The notes beneath the pieces are model-generated. The model had not been told where the DNA came from. It saw only the letters and a list, made by a program, of their open reading frames with translations, and ran no database searches. Shown one piece after another: positions 17,401 through 24,311 of a stretch of 32,389 bases of DNA. This stretch comes from a bacterium (GTDB lineage Bacteria > UBP14 > UBA6098). A program made the translations under genes and the position numbers. The stretch spans positions 1 to 32,389 of the forward strand of contig QNEE01000007.1 in NCBI GenBank assembly GCA_003645085.1. The letters are read 5' to 3'. How positions within the stretch are numbered: position 1 is the first letter of the stretch; the number at the start of each line of letters is the position of its first letter.

Positions 17401-18482
17401 GTTGGAATATGGTTTCGCTTCCGATAATCCCCAGCGGAATAGAAGCTACGCCGGCGAACGTCTATCCCGGAGCCGAATACGTCTACTATTACGACCCCGC
17501 GACAGGCCTGTGGGCGGAAGCGACCGCAATAGAACCGGGCGTGGGTTACGTTCTGTTGTCCACATCTGAACAGCATTATACACTCTGGGGACAGCCGCTC
17601 GATTCATATACCTATGAACTGATTCGCGGGTGGGACTTGATAGGCTCTATATACCGGGATGTTAATTTCTCCGCCCCTACGACCAGTCCTCCGGGTGCTG
17701 TTATGGGTTCGCCGGACCACGCTTATTACTATGATGTTCTTTCGGCGACATATATAAGCTCGGACGAACTCGAACCCGGAAAAGGATATTTCGTCGCGTC
17801 GAACCTCGATGCCACACTCTCCATACCGGGAATCAGCGGACGCAAAGCTTGCGCGGTAACCAAAGATTATTCGGTTGCGTTGAACGTCGATATTGCCGGC
17901 GAAACGACTTCGTTAGTTCTCGGCGCGGCTTCCGCCGATTGGGTTGCGCCTATTCCGCCGACTATCGATGGCTCGGCTCCGTCAGCCTATCTATCCGTGG
18001 ATTGCTGGAAAGCGGGCGAGGCCTATTTCGTAGACGGAGTAACCTGCGACCTGATTGTCTCCGACGGCGCGATAGTAACTATCTCCGACTTGCCGGAAGG
18101 GTTAAGCGCCACAGTCGAAGTCGGCGGCCGAACCTTAACTCTCGAAGAGTCTATCGAACTACCGACAGCTGGAACATATAAGGTCGTTGTCGGCGACCTC
18201 CCGAGAAAATTCGCGCTGCATCCCAATATCCCGAACCCGTTCAACCCGACTACAACTATCTCGTTCGAGTTGCCTGAACGCTGCGATGTGAATCTCGAAA
18301 TCTACGACCTGTTGGGCAATAAAGTTATTACGCTCGCTAACGAGGAACTTACTGCGGGCGAGCACAGAATAACATGGGACGGCGAGGACAGCTACGGAAG
18401 AACGGCCCCCAGCGGCGTGTATTTCTACAGAATAAAAGCTGGAGAAAACAGCGCAACTCGCCGCATGCTGCTCCTCAAATAA
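11442..18482 (+). CDS. Giant exported multidomain protein (2346 aa) with Ig array, DOMON-, GATase-, cohesin-like domains and sorting tail
   Basis: Specific function is unknown; the layout suggests a surface binding or scaffold protein. A signal peptide (about 1-20) precedes the shared two-Cys module (about 26-121). An Ig-like array (about 124-996) mixes two repeat types, one with YDADGDP...YVWY and one with VTYT.AR...YVIIDG. Next come a cadherin-like segment (about 997-1086), FN3 (about 1088-1186) and a DOMON/CBM9-like domain (LDGVIEAGEWTDA, about 1190-1386). A GATase1-like segment (about 1435-1643) is nested in an ASH/BACON-like Ig. A cohesin-like domain (about 1711-1841), a GWN module (about 1983-2125) and the tail PNIPNPFNPTTTISF (about 2251-2346) end it. 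ATG 11445 has better spacing (four bases) from AGGAGG than ATG 11442 (one base), so the true start may be one codon later. Its C-terminal half is collinear with the 1881-aa protein. Confidence 0.88.
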   Translation: MMRRTLVVLGILFLAGLIVAQPASPHTVYGNVQRYEGTIPPEACLHMQFTFGVNTYDEADPEFTYDELTGTFFLQITDDLFSVGDSIYIDAGDSCMFEEQVYVDAFAFGPETYIGTIYLDPIEGLRPELLAGYMDPTTGYVTDVFEFGVTYLSNPWGRAPNYVRLWIDDTDWWNMSWAGTGTPHYELGEPYTVSIDGYDIGKGDHYYYFYAEDSYGLPVWTDPVVFTILNSVPTAPAIHLEPELAFDDEDINVFIDTPGDDEDDDPLSYYYEWYRGGVLEAGYSGLGMNSLPFSATIIGEVWEVRVYSYDGEAYSPYASDVATIIAPILTDGEVAPTAGDRSTLFTYTVTYTNARNIAPEGVYVIIDGGDPIEMTEERDYSDGVEFSYSTTLGLGEHTYRFQADDVLGHTAVGDTGEHTGPTVGNNLPSITNAVLFADPDPATERSTITAVPAGWYDADGDPEGYHYVWYINDSPIGYTGATIDGDYFDRGDVVYCEVFPYDGYDEGDGIATSTMTIQNSLPDAPVAGYAPIPVYDNDDIVISITTAAYDPDGDPLTYHYSWSIGGYSVGHDDATLDASETEPGDLVNVEVWANDTYGDGVIYSMGIPVNWPTLSGGTVIPVSGLPTEIFRYEVTYTSARDIPPHIIYVIIDGDDFAMTPTDPGDMVYTDGYGYYLETTLPYGDHTYAFIGNDIQGNEALGEEDPRPGPVQENTPPEVTEIEVTPYPDATETDTIRAVPTGYDADSDPFTFGYQWYNAAGPIPGATASSIRGNYFDKGDIVRVEVWANDGWENGESAFSDYVTIINTLPTISDVDLIADPAGWFNELGELVAVVDANDVDDDDIFYTYVWYVNGVPVVPGPAVDDRLDGAYFDRGDTVYFEVTVSDDEGEGETDISDEVVIGNAPPVFEYMFLSPENPTTTSRLEVNVVVNDPDGDDVDLTYEWFVDGDTVAGWFNDYVPASFTEKHETWQAVVTAEDEFGGVSQATDSKTILNTPPIVGEVEETLVVYGVDYYTTIRAFDPDADHIVWHLVEGPEHLVLDTLTGDLSWTDFTDDDSLAVHSVAIIVTDDETEVPVAFNLHVYPFSHEIFAPSNLDALSGYLLSIPMSWDAPVFFGAADILPLTFVEYEIQRSTDLVTWSPLATSAGTGYVDALVTGGTLYYYRVRASYMEGPSSWSNIDFATPGTINSDMLYSAYTYMPLPELDGVIEAGEWTDATEFGIGGQKLFIKNTENMLFIAFIDAEDDQLNVDDAFYVQIEDSHNLRWPGDEGSIEGEYRVTVVDDTTADATFQGIWGVYPGAIGRDTRGFYDEVDGAAGGGYGEPVVYEMAIAINPDTDYPAAINSNIGNVVGFRFASYDAGMLTWTNEWLTGSQATDPESFGNLMLGVGAGGPKFSVWRRSYEVWLLEGLTTDRPMWVSNLGNGSIDYELYESYLPFRDRDEDHPVLLYTDEQTIGEDALTFLGYSYDLVNTSAAFLTAISSEDYEAVVVTRLEALTVAELATLEAYVVDGGKVIINCPDLETTGTHTFWTTLGMDIFGDLGLYGSAITWENDAHPIFNTPLGVPPSVETVEGTFDDYGDAVLSTGATILATFDDLPYPANGAIALSSDANVILNSFVMSDSRDSDFDDMIDGVELLVNEIYYLIALEDIPWLDVDLESGTLASHETHDAVVTFDATYLTEGDYLGYIMATSDDPVTPLIPVPCMLHVRAPTYHLVRIEFPDELLMFSPGESFELPITATGIEDAGIYELSMTIQTNSTVVSPVNVTSDYDVVVTGYDLDYITFELTNDIVMEDGEVCMVEFEMNDMAPVAAFSNLDIGSIGYNDDAYVGTVDDVDGRVMVEAGEMDWAIELEFTHGSLSDVIYIGVNPEGTDLYDVGLDMLNDPPGEWFDPFSDVSDLDPGNPQLDGDIRSPYDDLITWYIPVGDSAGKLEWSFRDEDTLFAMGSLFLNGDIDMKTSSVYFFDPAETLIITYRRTGESPFVVNLYPGWNMVSLPIIPSGIEATPANVYPGAEYVYYYDPATGLWAEATAIEPGVGYVLLSTSEQHYTLWGQPLDSYTYELIRGWDLIGSIYRDVNFSAPTTSPPGAVMGSPDHAYYYDVLSATYISSDELEPGKGYFVASNLDATLSIPGISGRKACAVTKDYSVALNVDIAGETTSLVLGAASADWVAPIPPTIDGSAPSAYLSVDCWKAGEAYFVDGVTCDLIVSDGAIVTISDLPEGLSATVEVGGRTLTLEESIELPTAGTYKVVVGDLPRKFALHPNIPNPFNPTTTISFELPERCDVNLEIYDLLGNKVITLANEELTAGEHRITWDGEDSYGRTAPSGVYFYRIKAGENSATRRMLLLK
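11505..11805 (+). other. Shared two-Cys N-terminal module, copy 2
   Basis: Encodes HTVYGNVQ...IPPEAC...GDSIYIDAGDSC, aligned with the module in the 225- and 1881-aa proteins. It follows the signal peptide directly. Both cysteines are kept, while intervening residues differ widely, so the copies are old duplicates. Confidence 0.6.
12136..14430 (+). repeat. Tandem array of two Ig-like repeat types (protein level)
   Basis: About eight repeats of 90-100 residues. Type C (six copies) carries D-x-DGDP followed by Y-x-Y-x-W and later YFDRGD-type and VEV-type strands. Type B (two copies, about 12425-12720 and 13281-13580) carries VTYT-x-AR...YVIIDG...HTY-x-F. The order is C-B-C-C-B-C-C-C. Repeats are diverged at DNA level, so this is not a recent tandem expansion. 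Confidence 0.65.
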
Positions 18483-18495
18483 CAGGAAATCTACG

Positions 18496-18519
18496 GGGCC
18501 CCGCCTTCCGGCGGGGTCC
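18496..18519 (+). terminator. Probable terminator hairpin after the 2346-aa gene
   Basis: A 10-bp stem with one G-T pair (gggccccgcc/ggcggggtcc), loop ttcc, then tttg. The T-run is short, but the stem is very strong and lies 13 bases past the stop codon. A second hairpin follows 22 bases later. Confidence 0.65.
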
Positions 18520-18541
18520 TTTGTCCATTTATTTTGTTTTA

Positions 18542-18564
18542 GGGCGGTTCGAACCGCCCGTTTT
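18542..18564 (+). terminator. Second hairpin, possibly bidirectional terminator
   Basis: A perfect 18-base palindrome gggcggttcgaaccgccc (18542-18559) has gtttt after it and ttttgtttta before it. T-rich flanks on one side and A-poor flanks on the other make it usable mainly for the plus strand. Together with the hairpin at 18496 it forms a double stop before the next giant gene. The perfect symmetry could also suit a protein-binding site. Confidence 0.6.
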
Positions 18565-18614
18565 GGAATTATTCGCATTATCGTCAACTTATCGTCCCTC
18601 GAAAGGAGGAGAGT

Positions 18615-21600
18615 ATGTCCCTGAACAAGCTCCTTTGGCTCGCAATAATTATAGCCCTCGCAGCATCGGTCTTCGGACAGCCCCATATAGTGATGGGGTC
18701 TTTGCGTAATTCGGATAACAGTTACCCCAATCCGGATTGCATTATTTTCGAGGCCTGGATGACCGCTCGCCCGACCGAAATCCTTACACAGGAATCCGAC
18801 GGCTGCGATGTCGCCGACACTATGTGGTTCGTCAATATCGGCAGTTTCCATACCGCACCGGATGACGGCGAGGAACTTAATATCTGGTTCCGCGACACCT
18901 GCCTCGCCGAAACATTGACCGTAACAGGGACTGTTACTATCCCCGGTGCCGAAGAGAACTGGGGTAGTTTTACGCTTGTTCAAGAGCTTAAAGAAATCGA
19001 TATCACCTATCCTAACGGCGGCGATTATTTCTACTGGGACGACCCGATAGATATAACCTGGAACACGGTCGGTATCGTTACGGATGTCGCTATCAAATAC
19101 TCGCCGAACGCGGGATTGGACTGGTTTCCCGTATCGTTGTCAACCCCGAACGACGGCCTTTTCGAGTGGAGCGCCCCACATATAACGTCCTACGACGTTC
19201 TGTTCTGGATTTACGAGGTCTCCGACCCATCGGTGGATGACGTTTCCGACGGCTTCACTATTATTACACAGGCGCCATCGGTTCAGATGGATTACCCCAA
19301 CGGCGGAGAACTGTTCTGGGTCGACGATGTGGAAACGATAGAATGGTCGACTGCGGGGCCGGTCGGGACAGTCGAATTGCATATATCCTATAACGGTGGG
19401 GCAGATTGGGTCTATATCGACGGTGGACTCGGAGGGCGTGGCACTTACGATTGGACCGTGGTCGGCGACCCATCTACGAACTGCCTGTTCCGCGTCCGCG
19501 ATGAGGGCGACACGGCCGTATTCGATGTTAGCGACGCGGTTTTCGAAATCGACACGGTCGACCTGCCGCCTCCGGTAGACACTATACCACCCGCGCAGAC
19601 TACCGACCTATCCGTTATAGAGGTCGAACCGACCCGTGCGCATCTGACCTGGACTGCGCCGGGCGATGACGAGAATGTAGGAACGGCGACAGAATATATT
19701 ATGGGCTATGATGTATTCGATTTCGACTGGCCTCCGGCGAATTTTGTCCCCGCGATGCCGGCGCCCCAACCGGCCGGTTCCGATGAAGACGTATGGATAG
19801 AGGACCTCGACCCGGAGACGGAATACTGGGCAGCTTTAATCACACACGACGAGGTTCCGAACGAATCGCCCGTCTCGAATATGGTAAATTTCACTACTCC
19901 GGCAATCCCCGATACTATTCCGCCAGCGGATTTCGTTATCGATACGGTCGAATCGCGCGGAATTAGCTGGGACGAATTCGATATATACTGGGAAGCCCCC
20001 GGCGACGACGGCGATGTCGGCACGGCAAGTTATTACGATTTCCGATTCTCGACATCGGCGATTACGGAGGGTAATTTCGATATTTCGCCCGAACTAACCG
20101 AGGGGGTGCCGGACCCCTTACCCGCCGGGACACCGCAGATGCTCACGGTTAGCGGCCTAGAACCCGAAACCGATTACTGGATTGCGGGTAGAGCGTTCGA
20201 CGACGAGGACAACCCGGGCCCGATATCGAACGTGCTGATGATTACCACACCGGAATATGTCGATGAGATACAACCCGACCGTATTACGGACCTGACCTGC
20301 GGCGACCTCGACCCGAACGCTATCGAGCTTATTTTCACCGCTCCGGGAGACGACGGAGATACCGGAATTGTAGGAATCGGCTACGAGATACGCTATCAAC
20401 CCGATGTCGATTTCGACCCAATCGATTGGACATTCGTTCCGGTCTACGACACTATTCCACCGATGATGGCCGGAACGGAGGTTCACGTCTATGTGGAGGG
20501 TCTCGATAGCGGACGCGAGTATTTCTTCACCGTTCGTTCTCTCGACGACGACGGCCCCGACTCCGACCCGTCGTTCGTTACCGGATGCTGGACTATCGGG
20601 ACGGTCGGTCCGATTCCCGACCTCGTTAGGAACGAGGACGACCCGGATACCAATCTACCGCCGCTTTCAGGCGTGTTTCACCCGCCGAGCGGGATGGTCT
20701 ACGACGTCGTTTCTACCGAAGAGGGCGTAACGGCCACCCTTGTGGATTCTTCATACGTTCGGGTAGGTCTGGAACTGAATTATTTCGGCGAAAGCTGGAT
20801 TATTATCACCGCTACCGACGGCGAAGATGTTCTATACGACTCGGTCTATGTAACGGTCAATCCGGTGAACGACCCGCCGGTATTTATATCTTTCCCGGAA
20901 GATACGCTGCTTCTCGACGGTTTTCCGTGGAACTATCTGGCTATTGCCGACGACGCCGATGGCGATGTTGTATCTTACTTCCTTTCCGGCGGCCCCATCG
21001 GTATGGAGGTCGATATTACGGGTTATGTCGATTGGCTCCCTATCGATATCGAAGGGACGTATAATATACAAATCGCCGCTTGGGACGCCGAGGATACAAC
21101 TATACAGGAATTTAACCTCGTAGTTATAAAATATACGCACCCTGTATTCTTCCCGCAAAATCTCGAAGCTCTCGACGGTTTCCGCGGTTGCATCCCTGTT
21201 ATGTGGGACGCGCCACCGGCAGTTAGCACAGGTCTACCGGTAAATCTTTCCCACTACAGGCTCTATCGGAGCGAATATTTCGACATCGGCTACAGCGTTG
21301 TCGCCGATTCCGTGCCATACAACAGCTATTCGGACAATACTGTCGACCCCGGACGACTTTACTTCTATAAAGTCCAGGCGGTCTACCGCGACCCGGATTT
21401 CAACAGCGGGTTCTCGAATATAGACGGCGGCGCCTCGCTGGATGGTAATTTGCTTTACAGCAACTACACTACGACGGGGCCACCATCCCTGGACGGCAAC
21501 CTGAACGAACTTCCGTGGTTCGAGGCCACTATGGCTGTCCTGACCGACGATGCCGAGGTTCTACTAGCCAACGACCTGCATTATCTGTATGTCGGCCTCA

Positions 21601-24260
21601 GGATGGACGCATCTCTGGTCGATGGTTACACTTTCCGCTTTTTCTTCGACGATAATTACTCGAGAACCTGGGACCCGGCGAGTTCCACAGAGGGTTATTA
21701 CGAGATGACCTACGAGGCGGGAATGCCTTCTGTCGTGTATTTCCACCCGATTAACGTAGATTCGGTCGAACCGGCCGTGGTCTCGTCGGGTGCCCTTGCG
21801 GCCTGGGAGACGGTAGCGCCCGGCGATATGAGTCTCGAACTGGTAATAGATATGACTTTGCTCGAGGAGTTTTTCGCGCTGCCCGCTGATACAATCGGCG
21901 TCGCGCTCCAGCTTCTTAACGAGGTGGGAACGCCTTTATTGAACTGGCCGGTCGGCGCCGACTTCTATTCTGCCGACGAGCTTGCCACGTTACTGCTTGG
22001 CGCGCCCGGCGGTGTTCCACAATTCCAGGTTTCGCCTTTGATACTCGATGTCGAACTCGAAACCGGCTGGGAAACCGACGTTCCAATGAGACTTATCAAT
22101 ACTGGCGACGGAACCGCAGTCTGGTCGCTCGAGGAGGACGCCGCTTGGCTGAATATAACGCCCGAATCGGGTATTATCCCCCCCGGGACCGAAATCGGAA
22201 TAAATGCTCATTTCGTTTCAGGGATACTGGATACGGGACTTTACACCAGTGCCATAAGCTTTTTCTCTAACGACCCGATTGTCCCAGAGCAGAACGTGCC
22301 CGTCGAGTTCACGGTTACGCCAAAAGTGCCGTCGCATTACCTCGAGGTTTATCCGCCGAACGAGATAACGGCGAGCCCCGGAGACCTTATCGAAATACCG
22401 ATATACGTGGGCGAAACCTACACAAACGAGATTACCCAACTGGACTTCGCCGTTCTCACGAACCCCGATTTTATTACGCCGTTAACCGTTAATCGCGGCG
22501 CGGGCCTCCCGGCGGACTGGACCCTTATAGTAAGAAATATTTCGTTCGACCGCGTCCTCGTGAGACTGATAGGCCCGGAACCGATTTCCGGCGAGGCCGA
22601 AGTTATCAAAATAGAATACGCGGTAAGCACGAGTGTTCTGGTGGGTCGAAGCTGTCGTATAGACATTGCCGACCTGATTTTCAACTACGGACTCGACGAC
22701 CTGCCGATACCGGTCCCGATGAGCGGCGTTTTGGTTATCGGCGACGAAATAAGGTTCTTCTGGTCGGGGATGCTCGTTCACTACGATACGGCGTGGGAAA
22801 GGCAGGACTCGATACGGTTCGGCCTGCTCGATGCATCCACGGAAAACTACGACCCCGGAATCGACGTCCTCAATCTGCCACCGTTCCCCGGGCACAACGA
22901 TGCCTGGTTCTTAAGCGACGACTGGCGTATGTTAGGCACCGATATACGTCCAACCGGGGGATATGTTACCTGGGTGGCTTACTTCGAAGACGACGGATAT
23001 ATAGTCTGGGACCGCAGGCAGATGTGGGAAGGGCTGATTATGGATGGCTGGCTCGATATGACCGAGGACAGCCTGTTCGAGGTTCACCCCGATGAGCCGG
23101 TTATCATTACATATAACTCTACCCCGGGCGAGTTTACCTGGGAGATAGACATCAAGCGCGGCTGGAATATGATAAGCGCCCCGATTGTCGCTCCTTCGAT
23201 GAGCGTATCGGCACTTTTCCCGACCTCGATAGGCGGTGTCTGGCGCTGGAGTAATTCGCTTCTTTCCTATGTCGAGGAGCTTAACATCCAGATAGGCAGA
23301 GGTTATTGGCTGCTATCGAACAGGGATACGACCTATACGCGCACGGGAAATGCAGTCTATAACTACGACCGCAGTTTACCCACCGGATGGGTTATGCTCG
23401 GTAGCCCGGCGCACAGAACATATCTCGAAGACCAGGATATCACCCCGCCGGGTGCTTCAATGGAAGGGACTTTCTATTACTACGATACCGAGGGAATACC
23501 GCGTTACAGGTTGACCGACGAGTTCGTGCCGGGGCGCGCACAATGGATTTTCTGCAGTGAACCGGCAATTGCGAGAATATCCAGCATATATTTGCCCAAA
23601 GAAGCGCCAGATGTAGAGCGAATTCCCGAACTTTCGGGCGAGATTTATATCGAGGACGACCCAGGACAATTCGTGAGTTTCGCGATGGTCGATAATCCGA
23701 TGGACAGACCCGCTCCGCCAGCGGTTCCGGGAACTTCGAACAGAATAACTCTCGACGGCGAGATGCCGCTTTTCCACAGTGAGGTCTCTCCAGCCCGTAG
23801 CGCGGAATGGACTGGCAAACTCGAATTGGCTAAAAATTCCGCAATAGGCTGGAAATTCATCGGCGAGGGCGAATTCGTATTCGAAGTGGATGGTATAAGC
23901 TACAATATGTCTGATTGGAGCGGAATCGAAATCCAGGCCGGAGCGCATAATTTCAAGGTTACAGTCCGGAAAACGCTTCCAGACAAATTCGCGCTTCTAC
24001 CCAGCGTGCCGAATCCGTTCAATGCCGCGACTCGATTAAGGTTCGCTCTTCCTGAAGACAGCGAGATTACGCTCTCGATTTACGATATTACCGGAAGGTC
24101 AGTAAGGAAGTTAGTCGAGGGCGAAACACCTGCGGGCTATCATCGCGCGGTATGGGATGGTCGCACCGACGCCGGCAAAGAGCTGCCGAGCGGTATCTAT
24201 TTCTCGGTCCTAAAAACCGGCGACAGGGTCTTTAACCGTAAGCTATTGCTTATTAAATAG
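18615..24260 (+). CDS. Giant exported multidomain protein (1881 aa) with KNH-like, FN3, DOMON-, cohesin-like domains and sorting tail
   Basis: Specific function is unknown; likely a surface binding protein. A signal peptide (about 1-21) precedes the shared two-Cys module (about 22-125). Two Kre9/KNH-type domains (ITYPNGGDYFYW and MDYPNGGELFW, about 126-315), three FN3 domains (about 322-662), a VCBS/cadherin-like pair (about 662-842, with NPVNDPPVF) and a fourth FN3 (about 844-942) follow. Next are a DOMON/CBM9-like domain (about 943-1130), an ASH/BACON-like Ig (about 1132-1237), a cohesin-like domain (SPGDLIEIPIYV, about 1239-1379), a conserved linker, a GWN module (KRGWNMISAPIV, about 1514-1652) and the tail SVPNPFNAATRLRF (about 1789-1881). 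AAAGGAGGA precedes ATG 18615 at good spacing. From FN3-4 onward it matches the 2346-aa protein module by module but lacks the GATase-like insert. Confidence 0.88.
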   Translation: MSLNKLLWLAIIIALAASVFGQPHIVMGSLRNSDNSYPNPDCIIFEAWMTARPTEILTQESDGCDVADTMWFVNIGSFHTAPDDGEELNIWFRDTCLAETLTVTGTVTIPGAEENWGSFTLVQELKEIDITYPNGGDYFYWDDPIDITWNTVGIVTDVAIKYSPNAGLDWFPVSLSTPNDGLFEWSAPHITSYDVLFWIYEVSDPSVDDVSDGFTIITQAPSVQMDYPNGGELFWVDDVETIEWSTAGPVGTVELHISYNGGADWVYIDGGLGGRGTYDWTVVGDPSTNCLFRVRDEGDTAVFDVSDAVFEIDTVDLPPPVDTIPPAQTTDLSVIEVEPTRAHLTWTAPGDDENVGTATEYIMGYDVFDFDWPPANFVPAMPAPQPAGSDEDVWIEDLDPETEYWAALITHDEVPNESPVSNMVNFTTPAIPDTIPPADFVIDTVESRGISWDEFDIYWEAPGDDGDVGTASYYDFRFSTSAITEGNFDISPELTEGVPDPLPAGTPQMLTVSGLEPETDYWIAGRAFDDEDNPGPISNVLMITTPEYVDEIQPDRITDLTCGDLDPNAIELIFTAPGDDGDTGIVGIGYEIRYQPDVDFDPIDWTFVPVYDTIPPMMAGTEVHVYVEGLDSGREYFFTVRSLDDDGPDSDPSFVTGCWTIGTVGPIPDLVRNEDDPDTNLPPLSGVFHPPSGMVYDVVSTEEGVTATLVDSSYVRVGLELNYFGESWIIITATDGEDVLYDSVYVTVNPVNDPPVFISFPEDTLLLDGFPWNYLAIADDADGDVVSYFLSGGPIGMEVDITGYVDWLPIDIEGTYNIQIAAWDAEDTTIQEFNLVVIKYTHPVFFPQNLEALDGFRGCIPVMWDAPPAVSTGLPVNLSHYRLYRSEYFDIGYSVVADSVPYNSYSDNTVDPGRLYFYKVQAVYRDPDFNSGFSNIDGGASLDGNLLYSNYTTTGPPSLDGNLNELPWFEATMAVLTDDAEVLLANDLHYLYVGLRMDASLVDGYTFRFFFDDNYSRTWDPASSTEGYYEMTYEAGMPSVVYFHPINVDSVEPAVVSSGALAAWETVAPGDMSLELVIDMTLLEEFFALPADTIGVALQLLNEVGTPLLNWPVGADFYSADELATLLLGAPGGVPQFQVSPLILDVELETGWETDVPMRLINTGDGTAVWSLEEDAAWLNITPESGIIPPGTEIGINAHFVSGILDTGLYTSAISFFSNDPIVPEQNVPVEFTVTPKVPSHYLEVYPPNEITASPGDLIEIPIYVGETYTNEITQLDFAVLTNPDFITPLTVNRGAGLPADWTLIVRNISFDRVLVRLIGPEPISGEAEVIKIEYAVSTSVLVGRSCRIDIADLIFNYGLDDLPIPVPMSGVLVIGDEIRFFWSGMLVHYDTAWERQDSIRFGLLDASTENYDPGIDVLNLPPFPGHNDAWFLSDDWRMLGTDIRPTGGYVTWVAYFEDDGYIVWDRRQMWEGLIMDGWLDMTEDSLFEVHPDEPVIITYNSTPGEFTWEIDIKRGWNMISAPIVAPSMSVSALFPTSIGGVWRWSNSLLSYVEELNIQIGRGYWLLSNRDTTYTRTGNAVYNYDRSLPTGWVMLGSPAHRTYLEDQDITPPGASMEGTFYYYDTEGIPRYRLTDEFVPGRAQWIFCSEPAIARISSIYLPKEAPDVERIPELSGEIYIEDDPGQFVSFAMVDNPMDRPAPPAVPGTSNRITLDGEMPLFHSEVSPARSAEWTGKLELAKNSAIGWKFIGEGEFVFEVDGISYNMSDWSGIEIQAGAHNFKVTVRKTLPDKFALLPSVPNPFNAATRLRFALPEDSEITLSIYDITGRSVRKLVEGETPAGYHRAVWDGRTDAGKELPSGIYFSVLKTGDRVFNRKLLLIK
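18678..18980 (+). other. Shared two-Cys N-terminal module, copy 3
   Basis: Encodes HIVMGSLRNSDNSYPNPDC...DDGEELNIWFRDTC, with both conserved cysteines plus one extra Cys in between (SDGCD). SLRNSDNS closely resembles EVRNSDMT of the 225-aa protein, so these two copies look nearer to each other than to the 2346-aa copy. Confidence 0.6.
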
Positions 24261-24281
24261 TTGCACCACACATCCCACACA

Positions 24282-24307
24282 AACGCCCCCGGATGGGGGC
24301 GTTTTTT
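24282..24307 (+). terminator. Strong rho-independent terminator directly before the Omp85 gene
   Basis: A perfect 9-bp stem (aacgccccc/gggggcgtt), loop ggat, runs into six T bases. It lies 21 bases after the stop of the 1881-aa gene. The T-run ends five bases before the chosen ATG (24312) of the Omp85 gene, leaving no room for a promoter between them, and the GGGGG arm is the only ribosome-site-like purine block nearby. Confidence 0.88.
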
Positions 24308-24311
24308 CATA

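Noticed and set aside
18159-18983. Antisense ORF (274 aa) spanning the gap between two giant genes
   Set aside because: It crosses both hairpins and the ribosome site of the 1881-aa gene, and has no recognisable domain.
24261-24311. Upstream TTG start for the Omp85 gene, as in the ORF track
   Set aside because: The extension MHHTSHTNAPGWG would be translated from the terminator hairpin and would put a non-signal segment before a good signal peptide.
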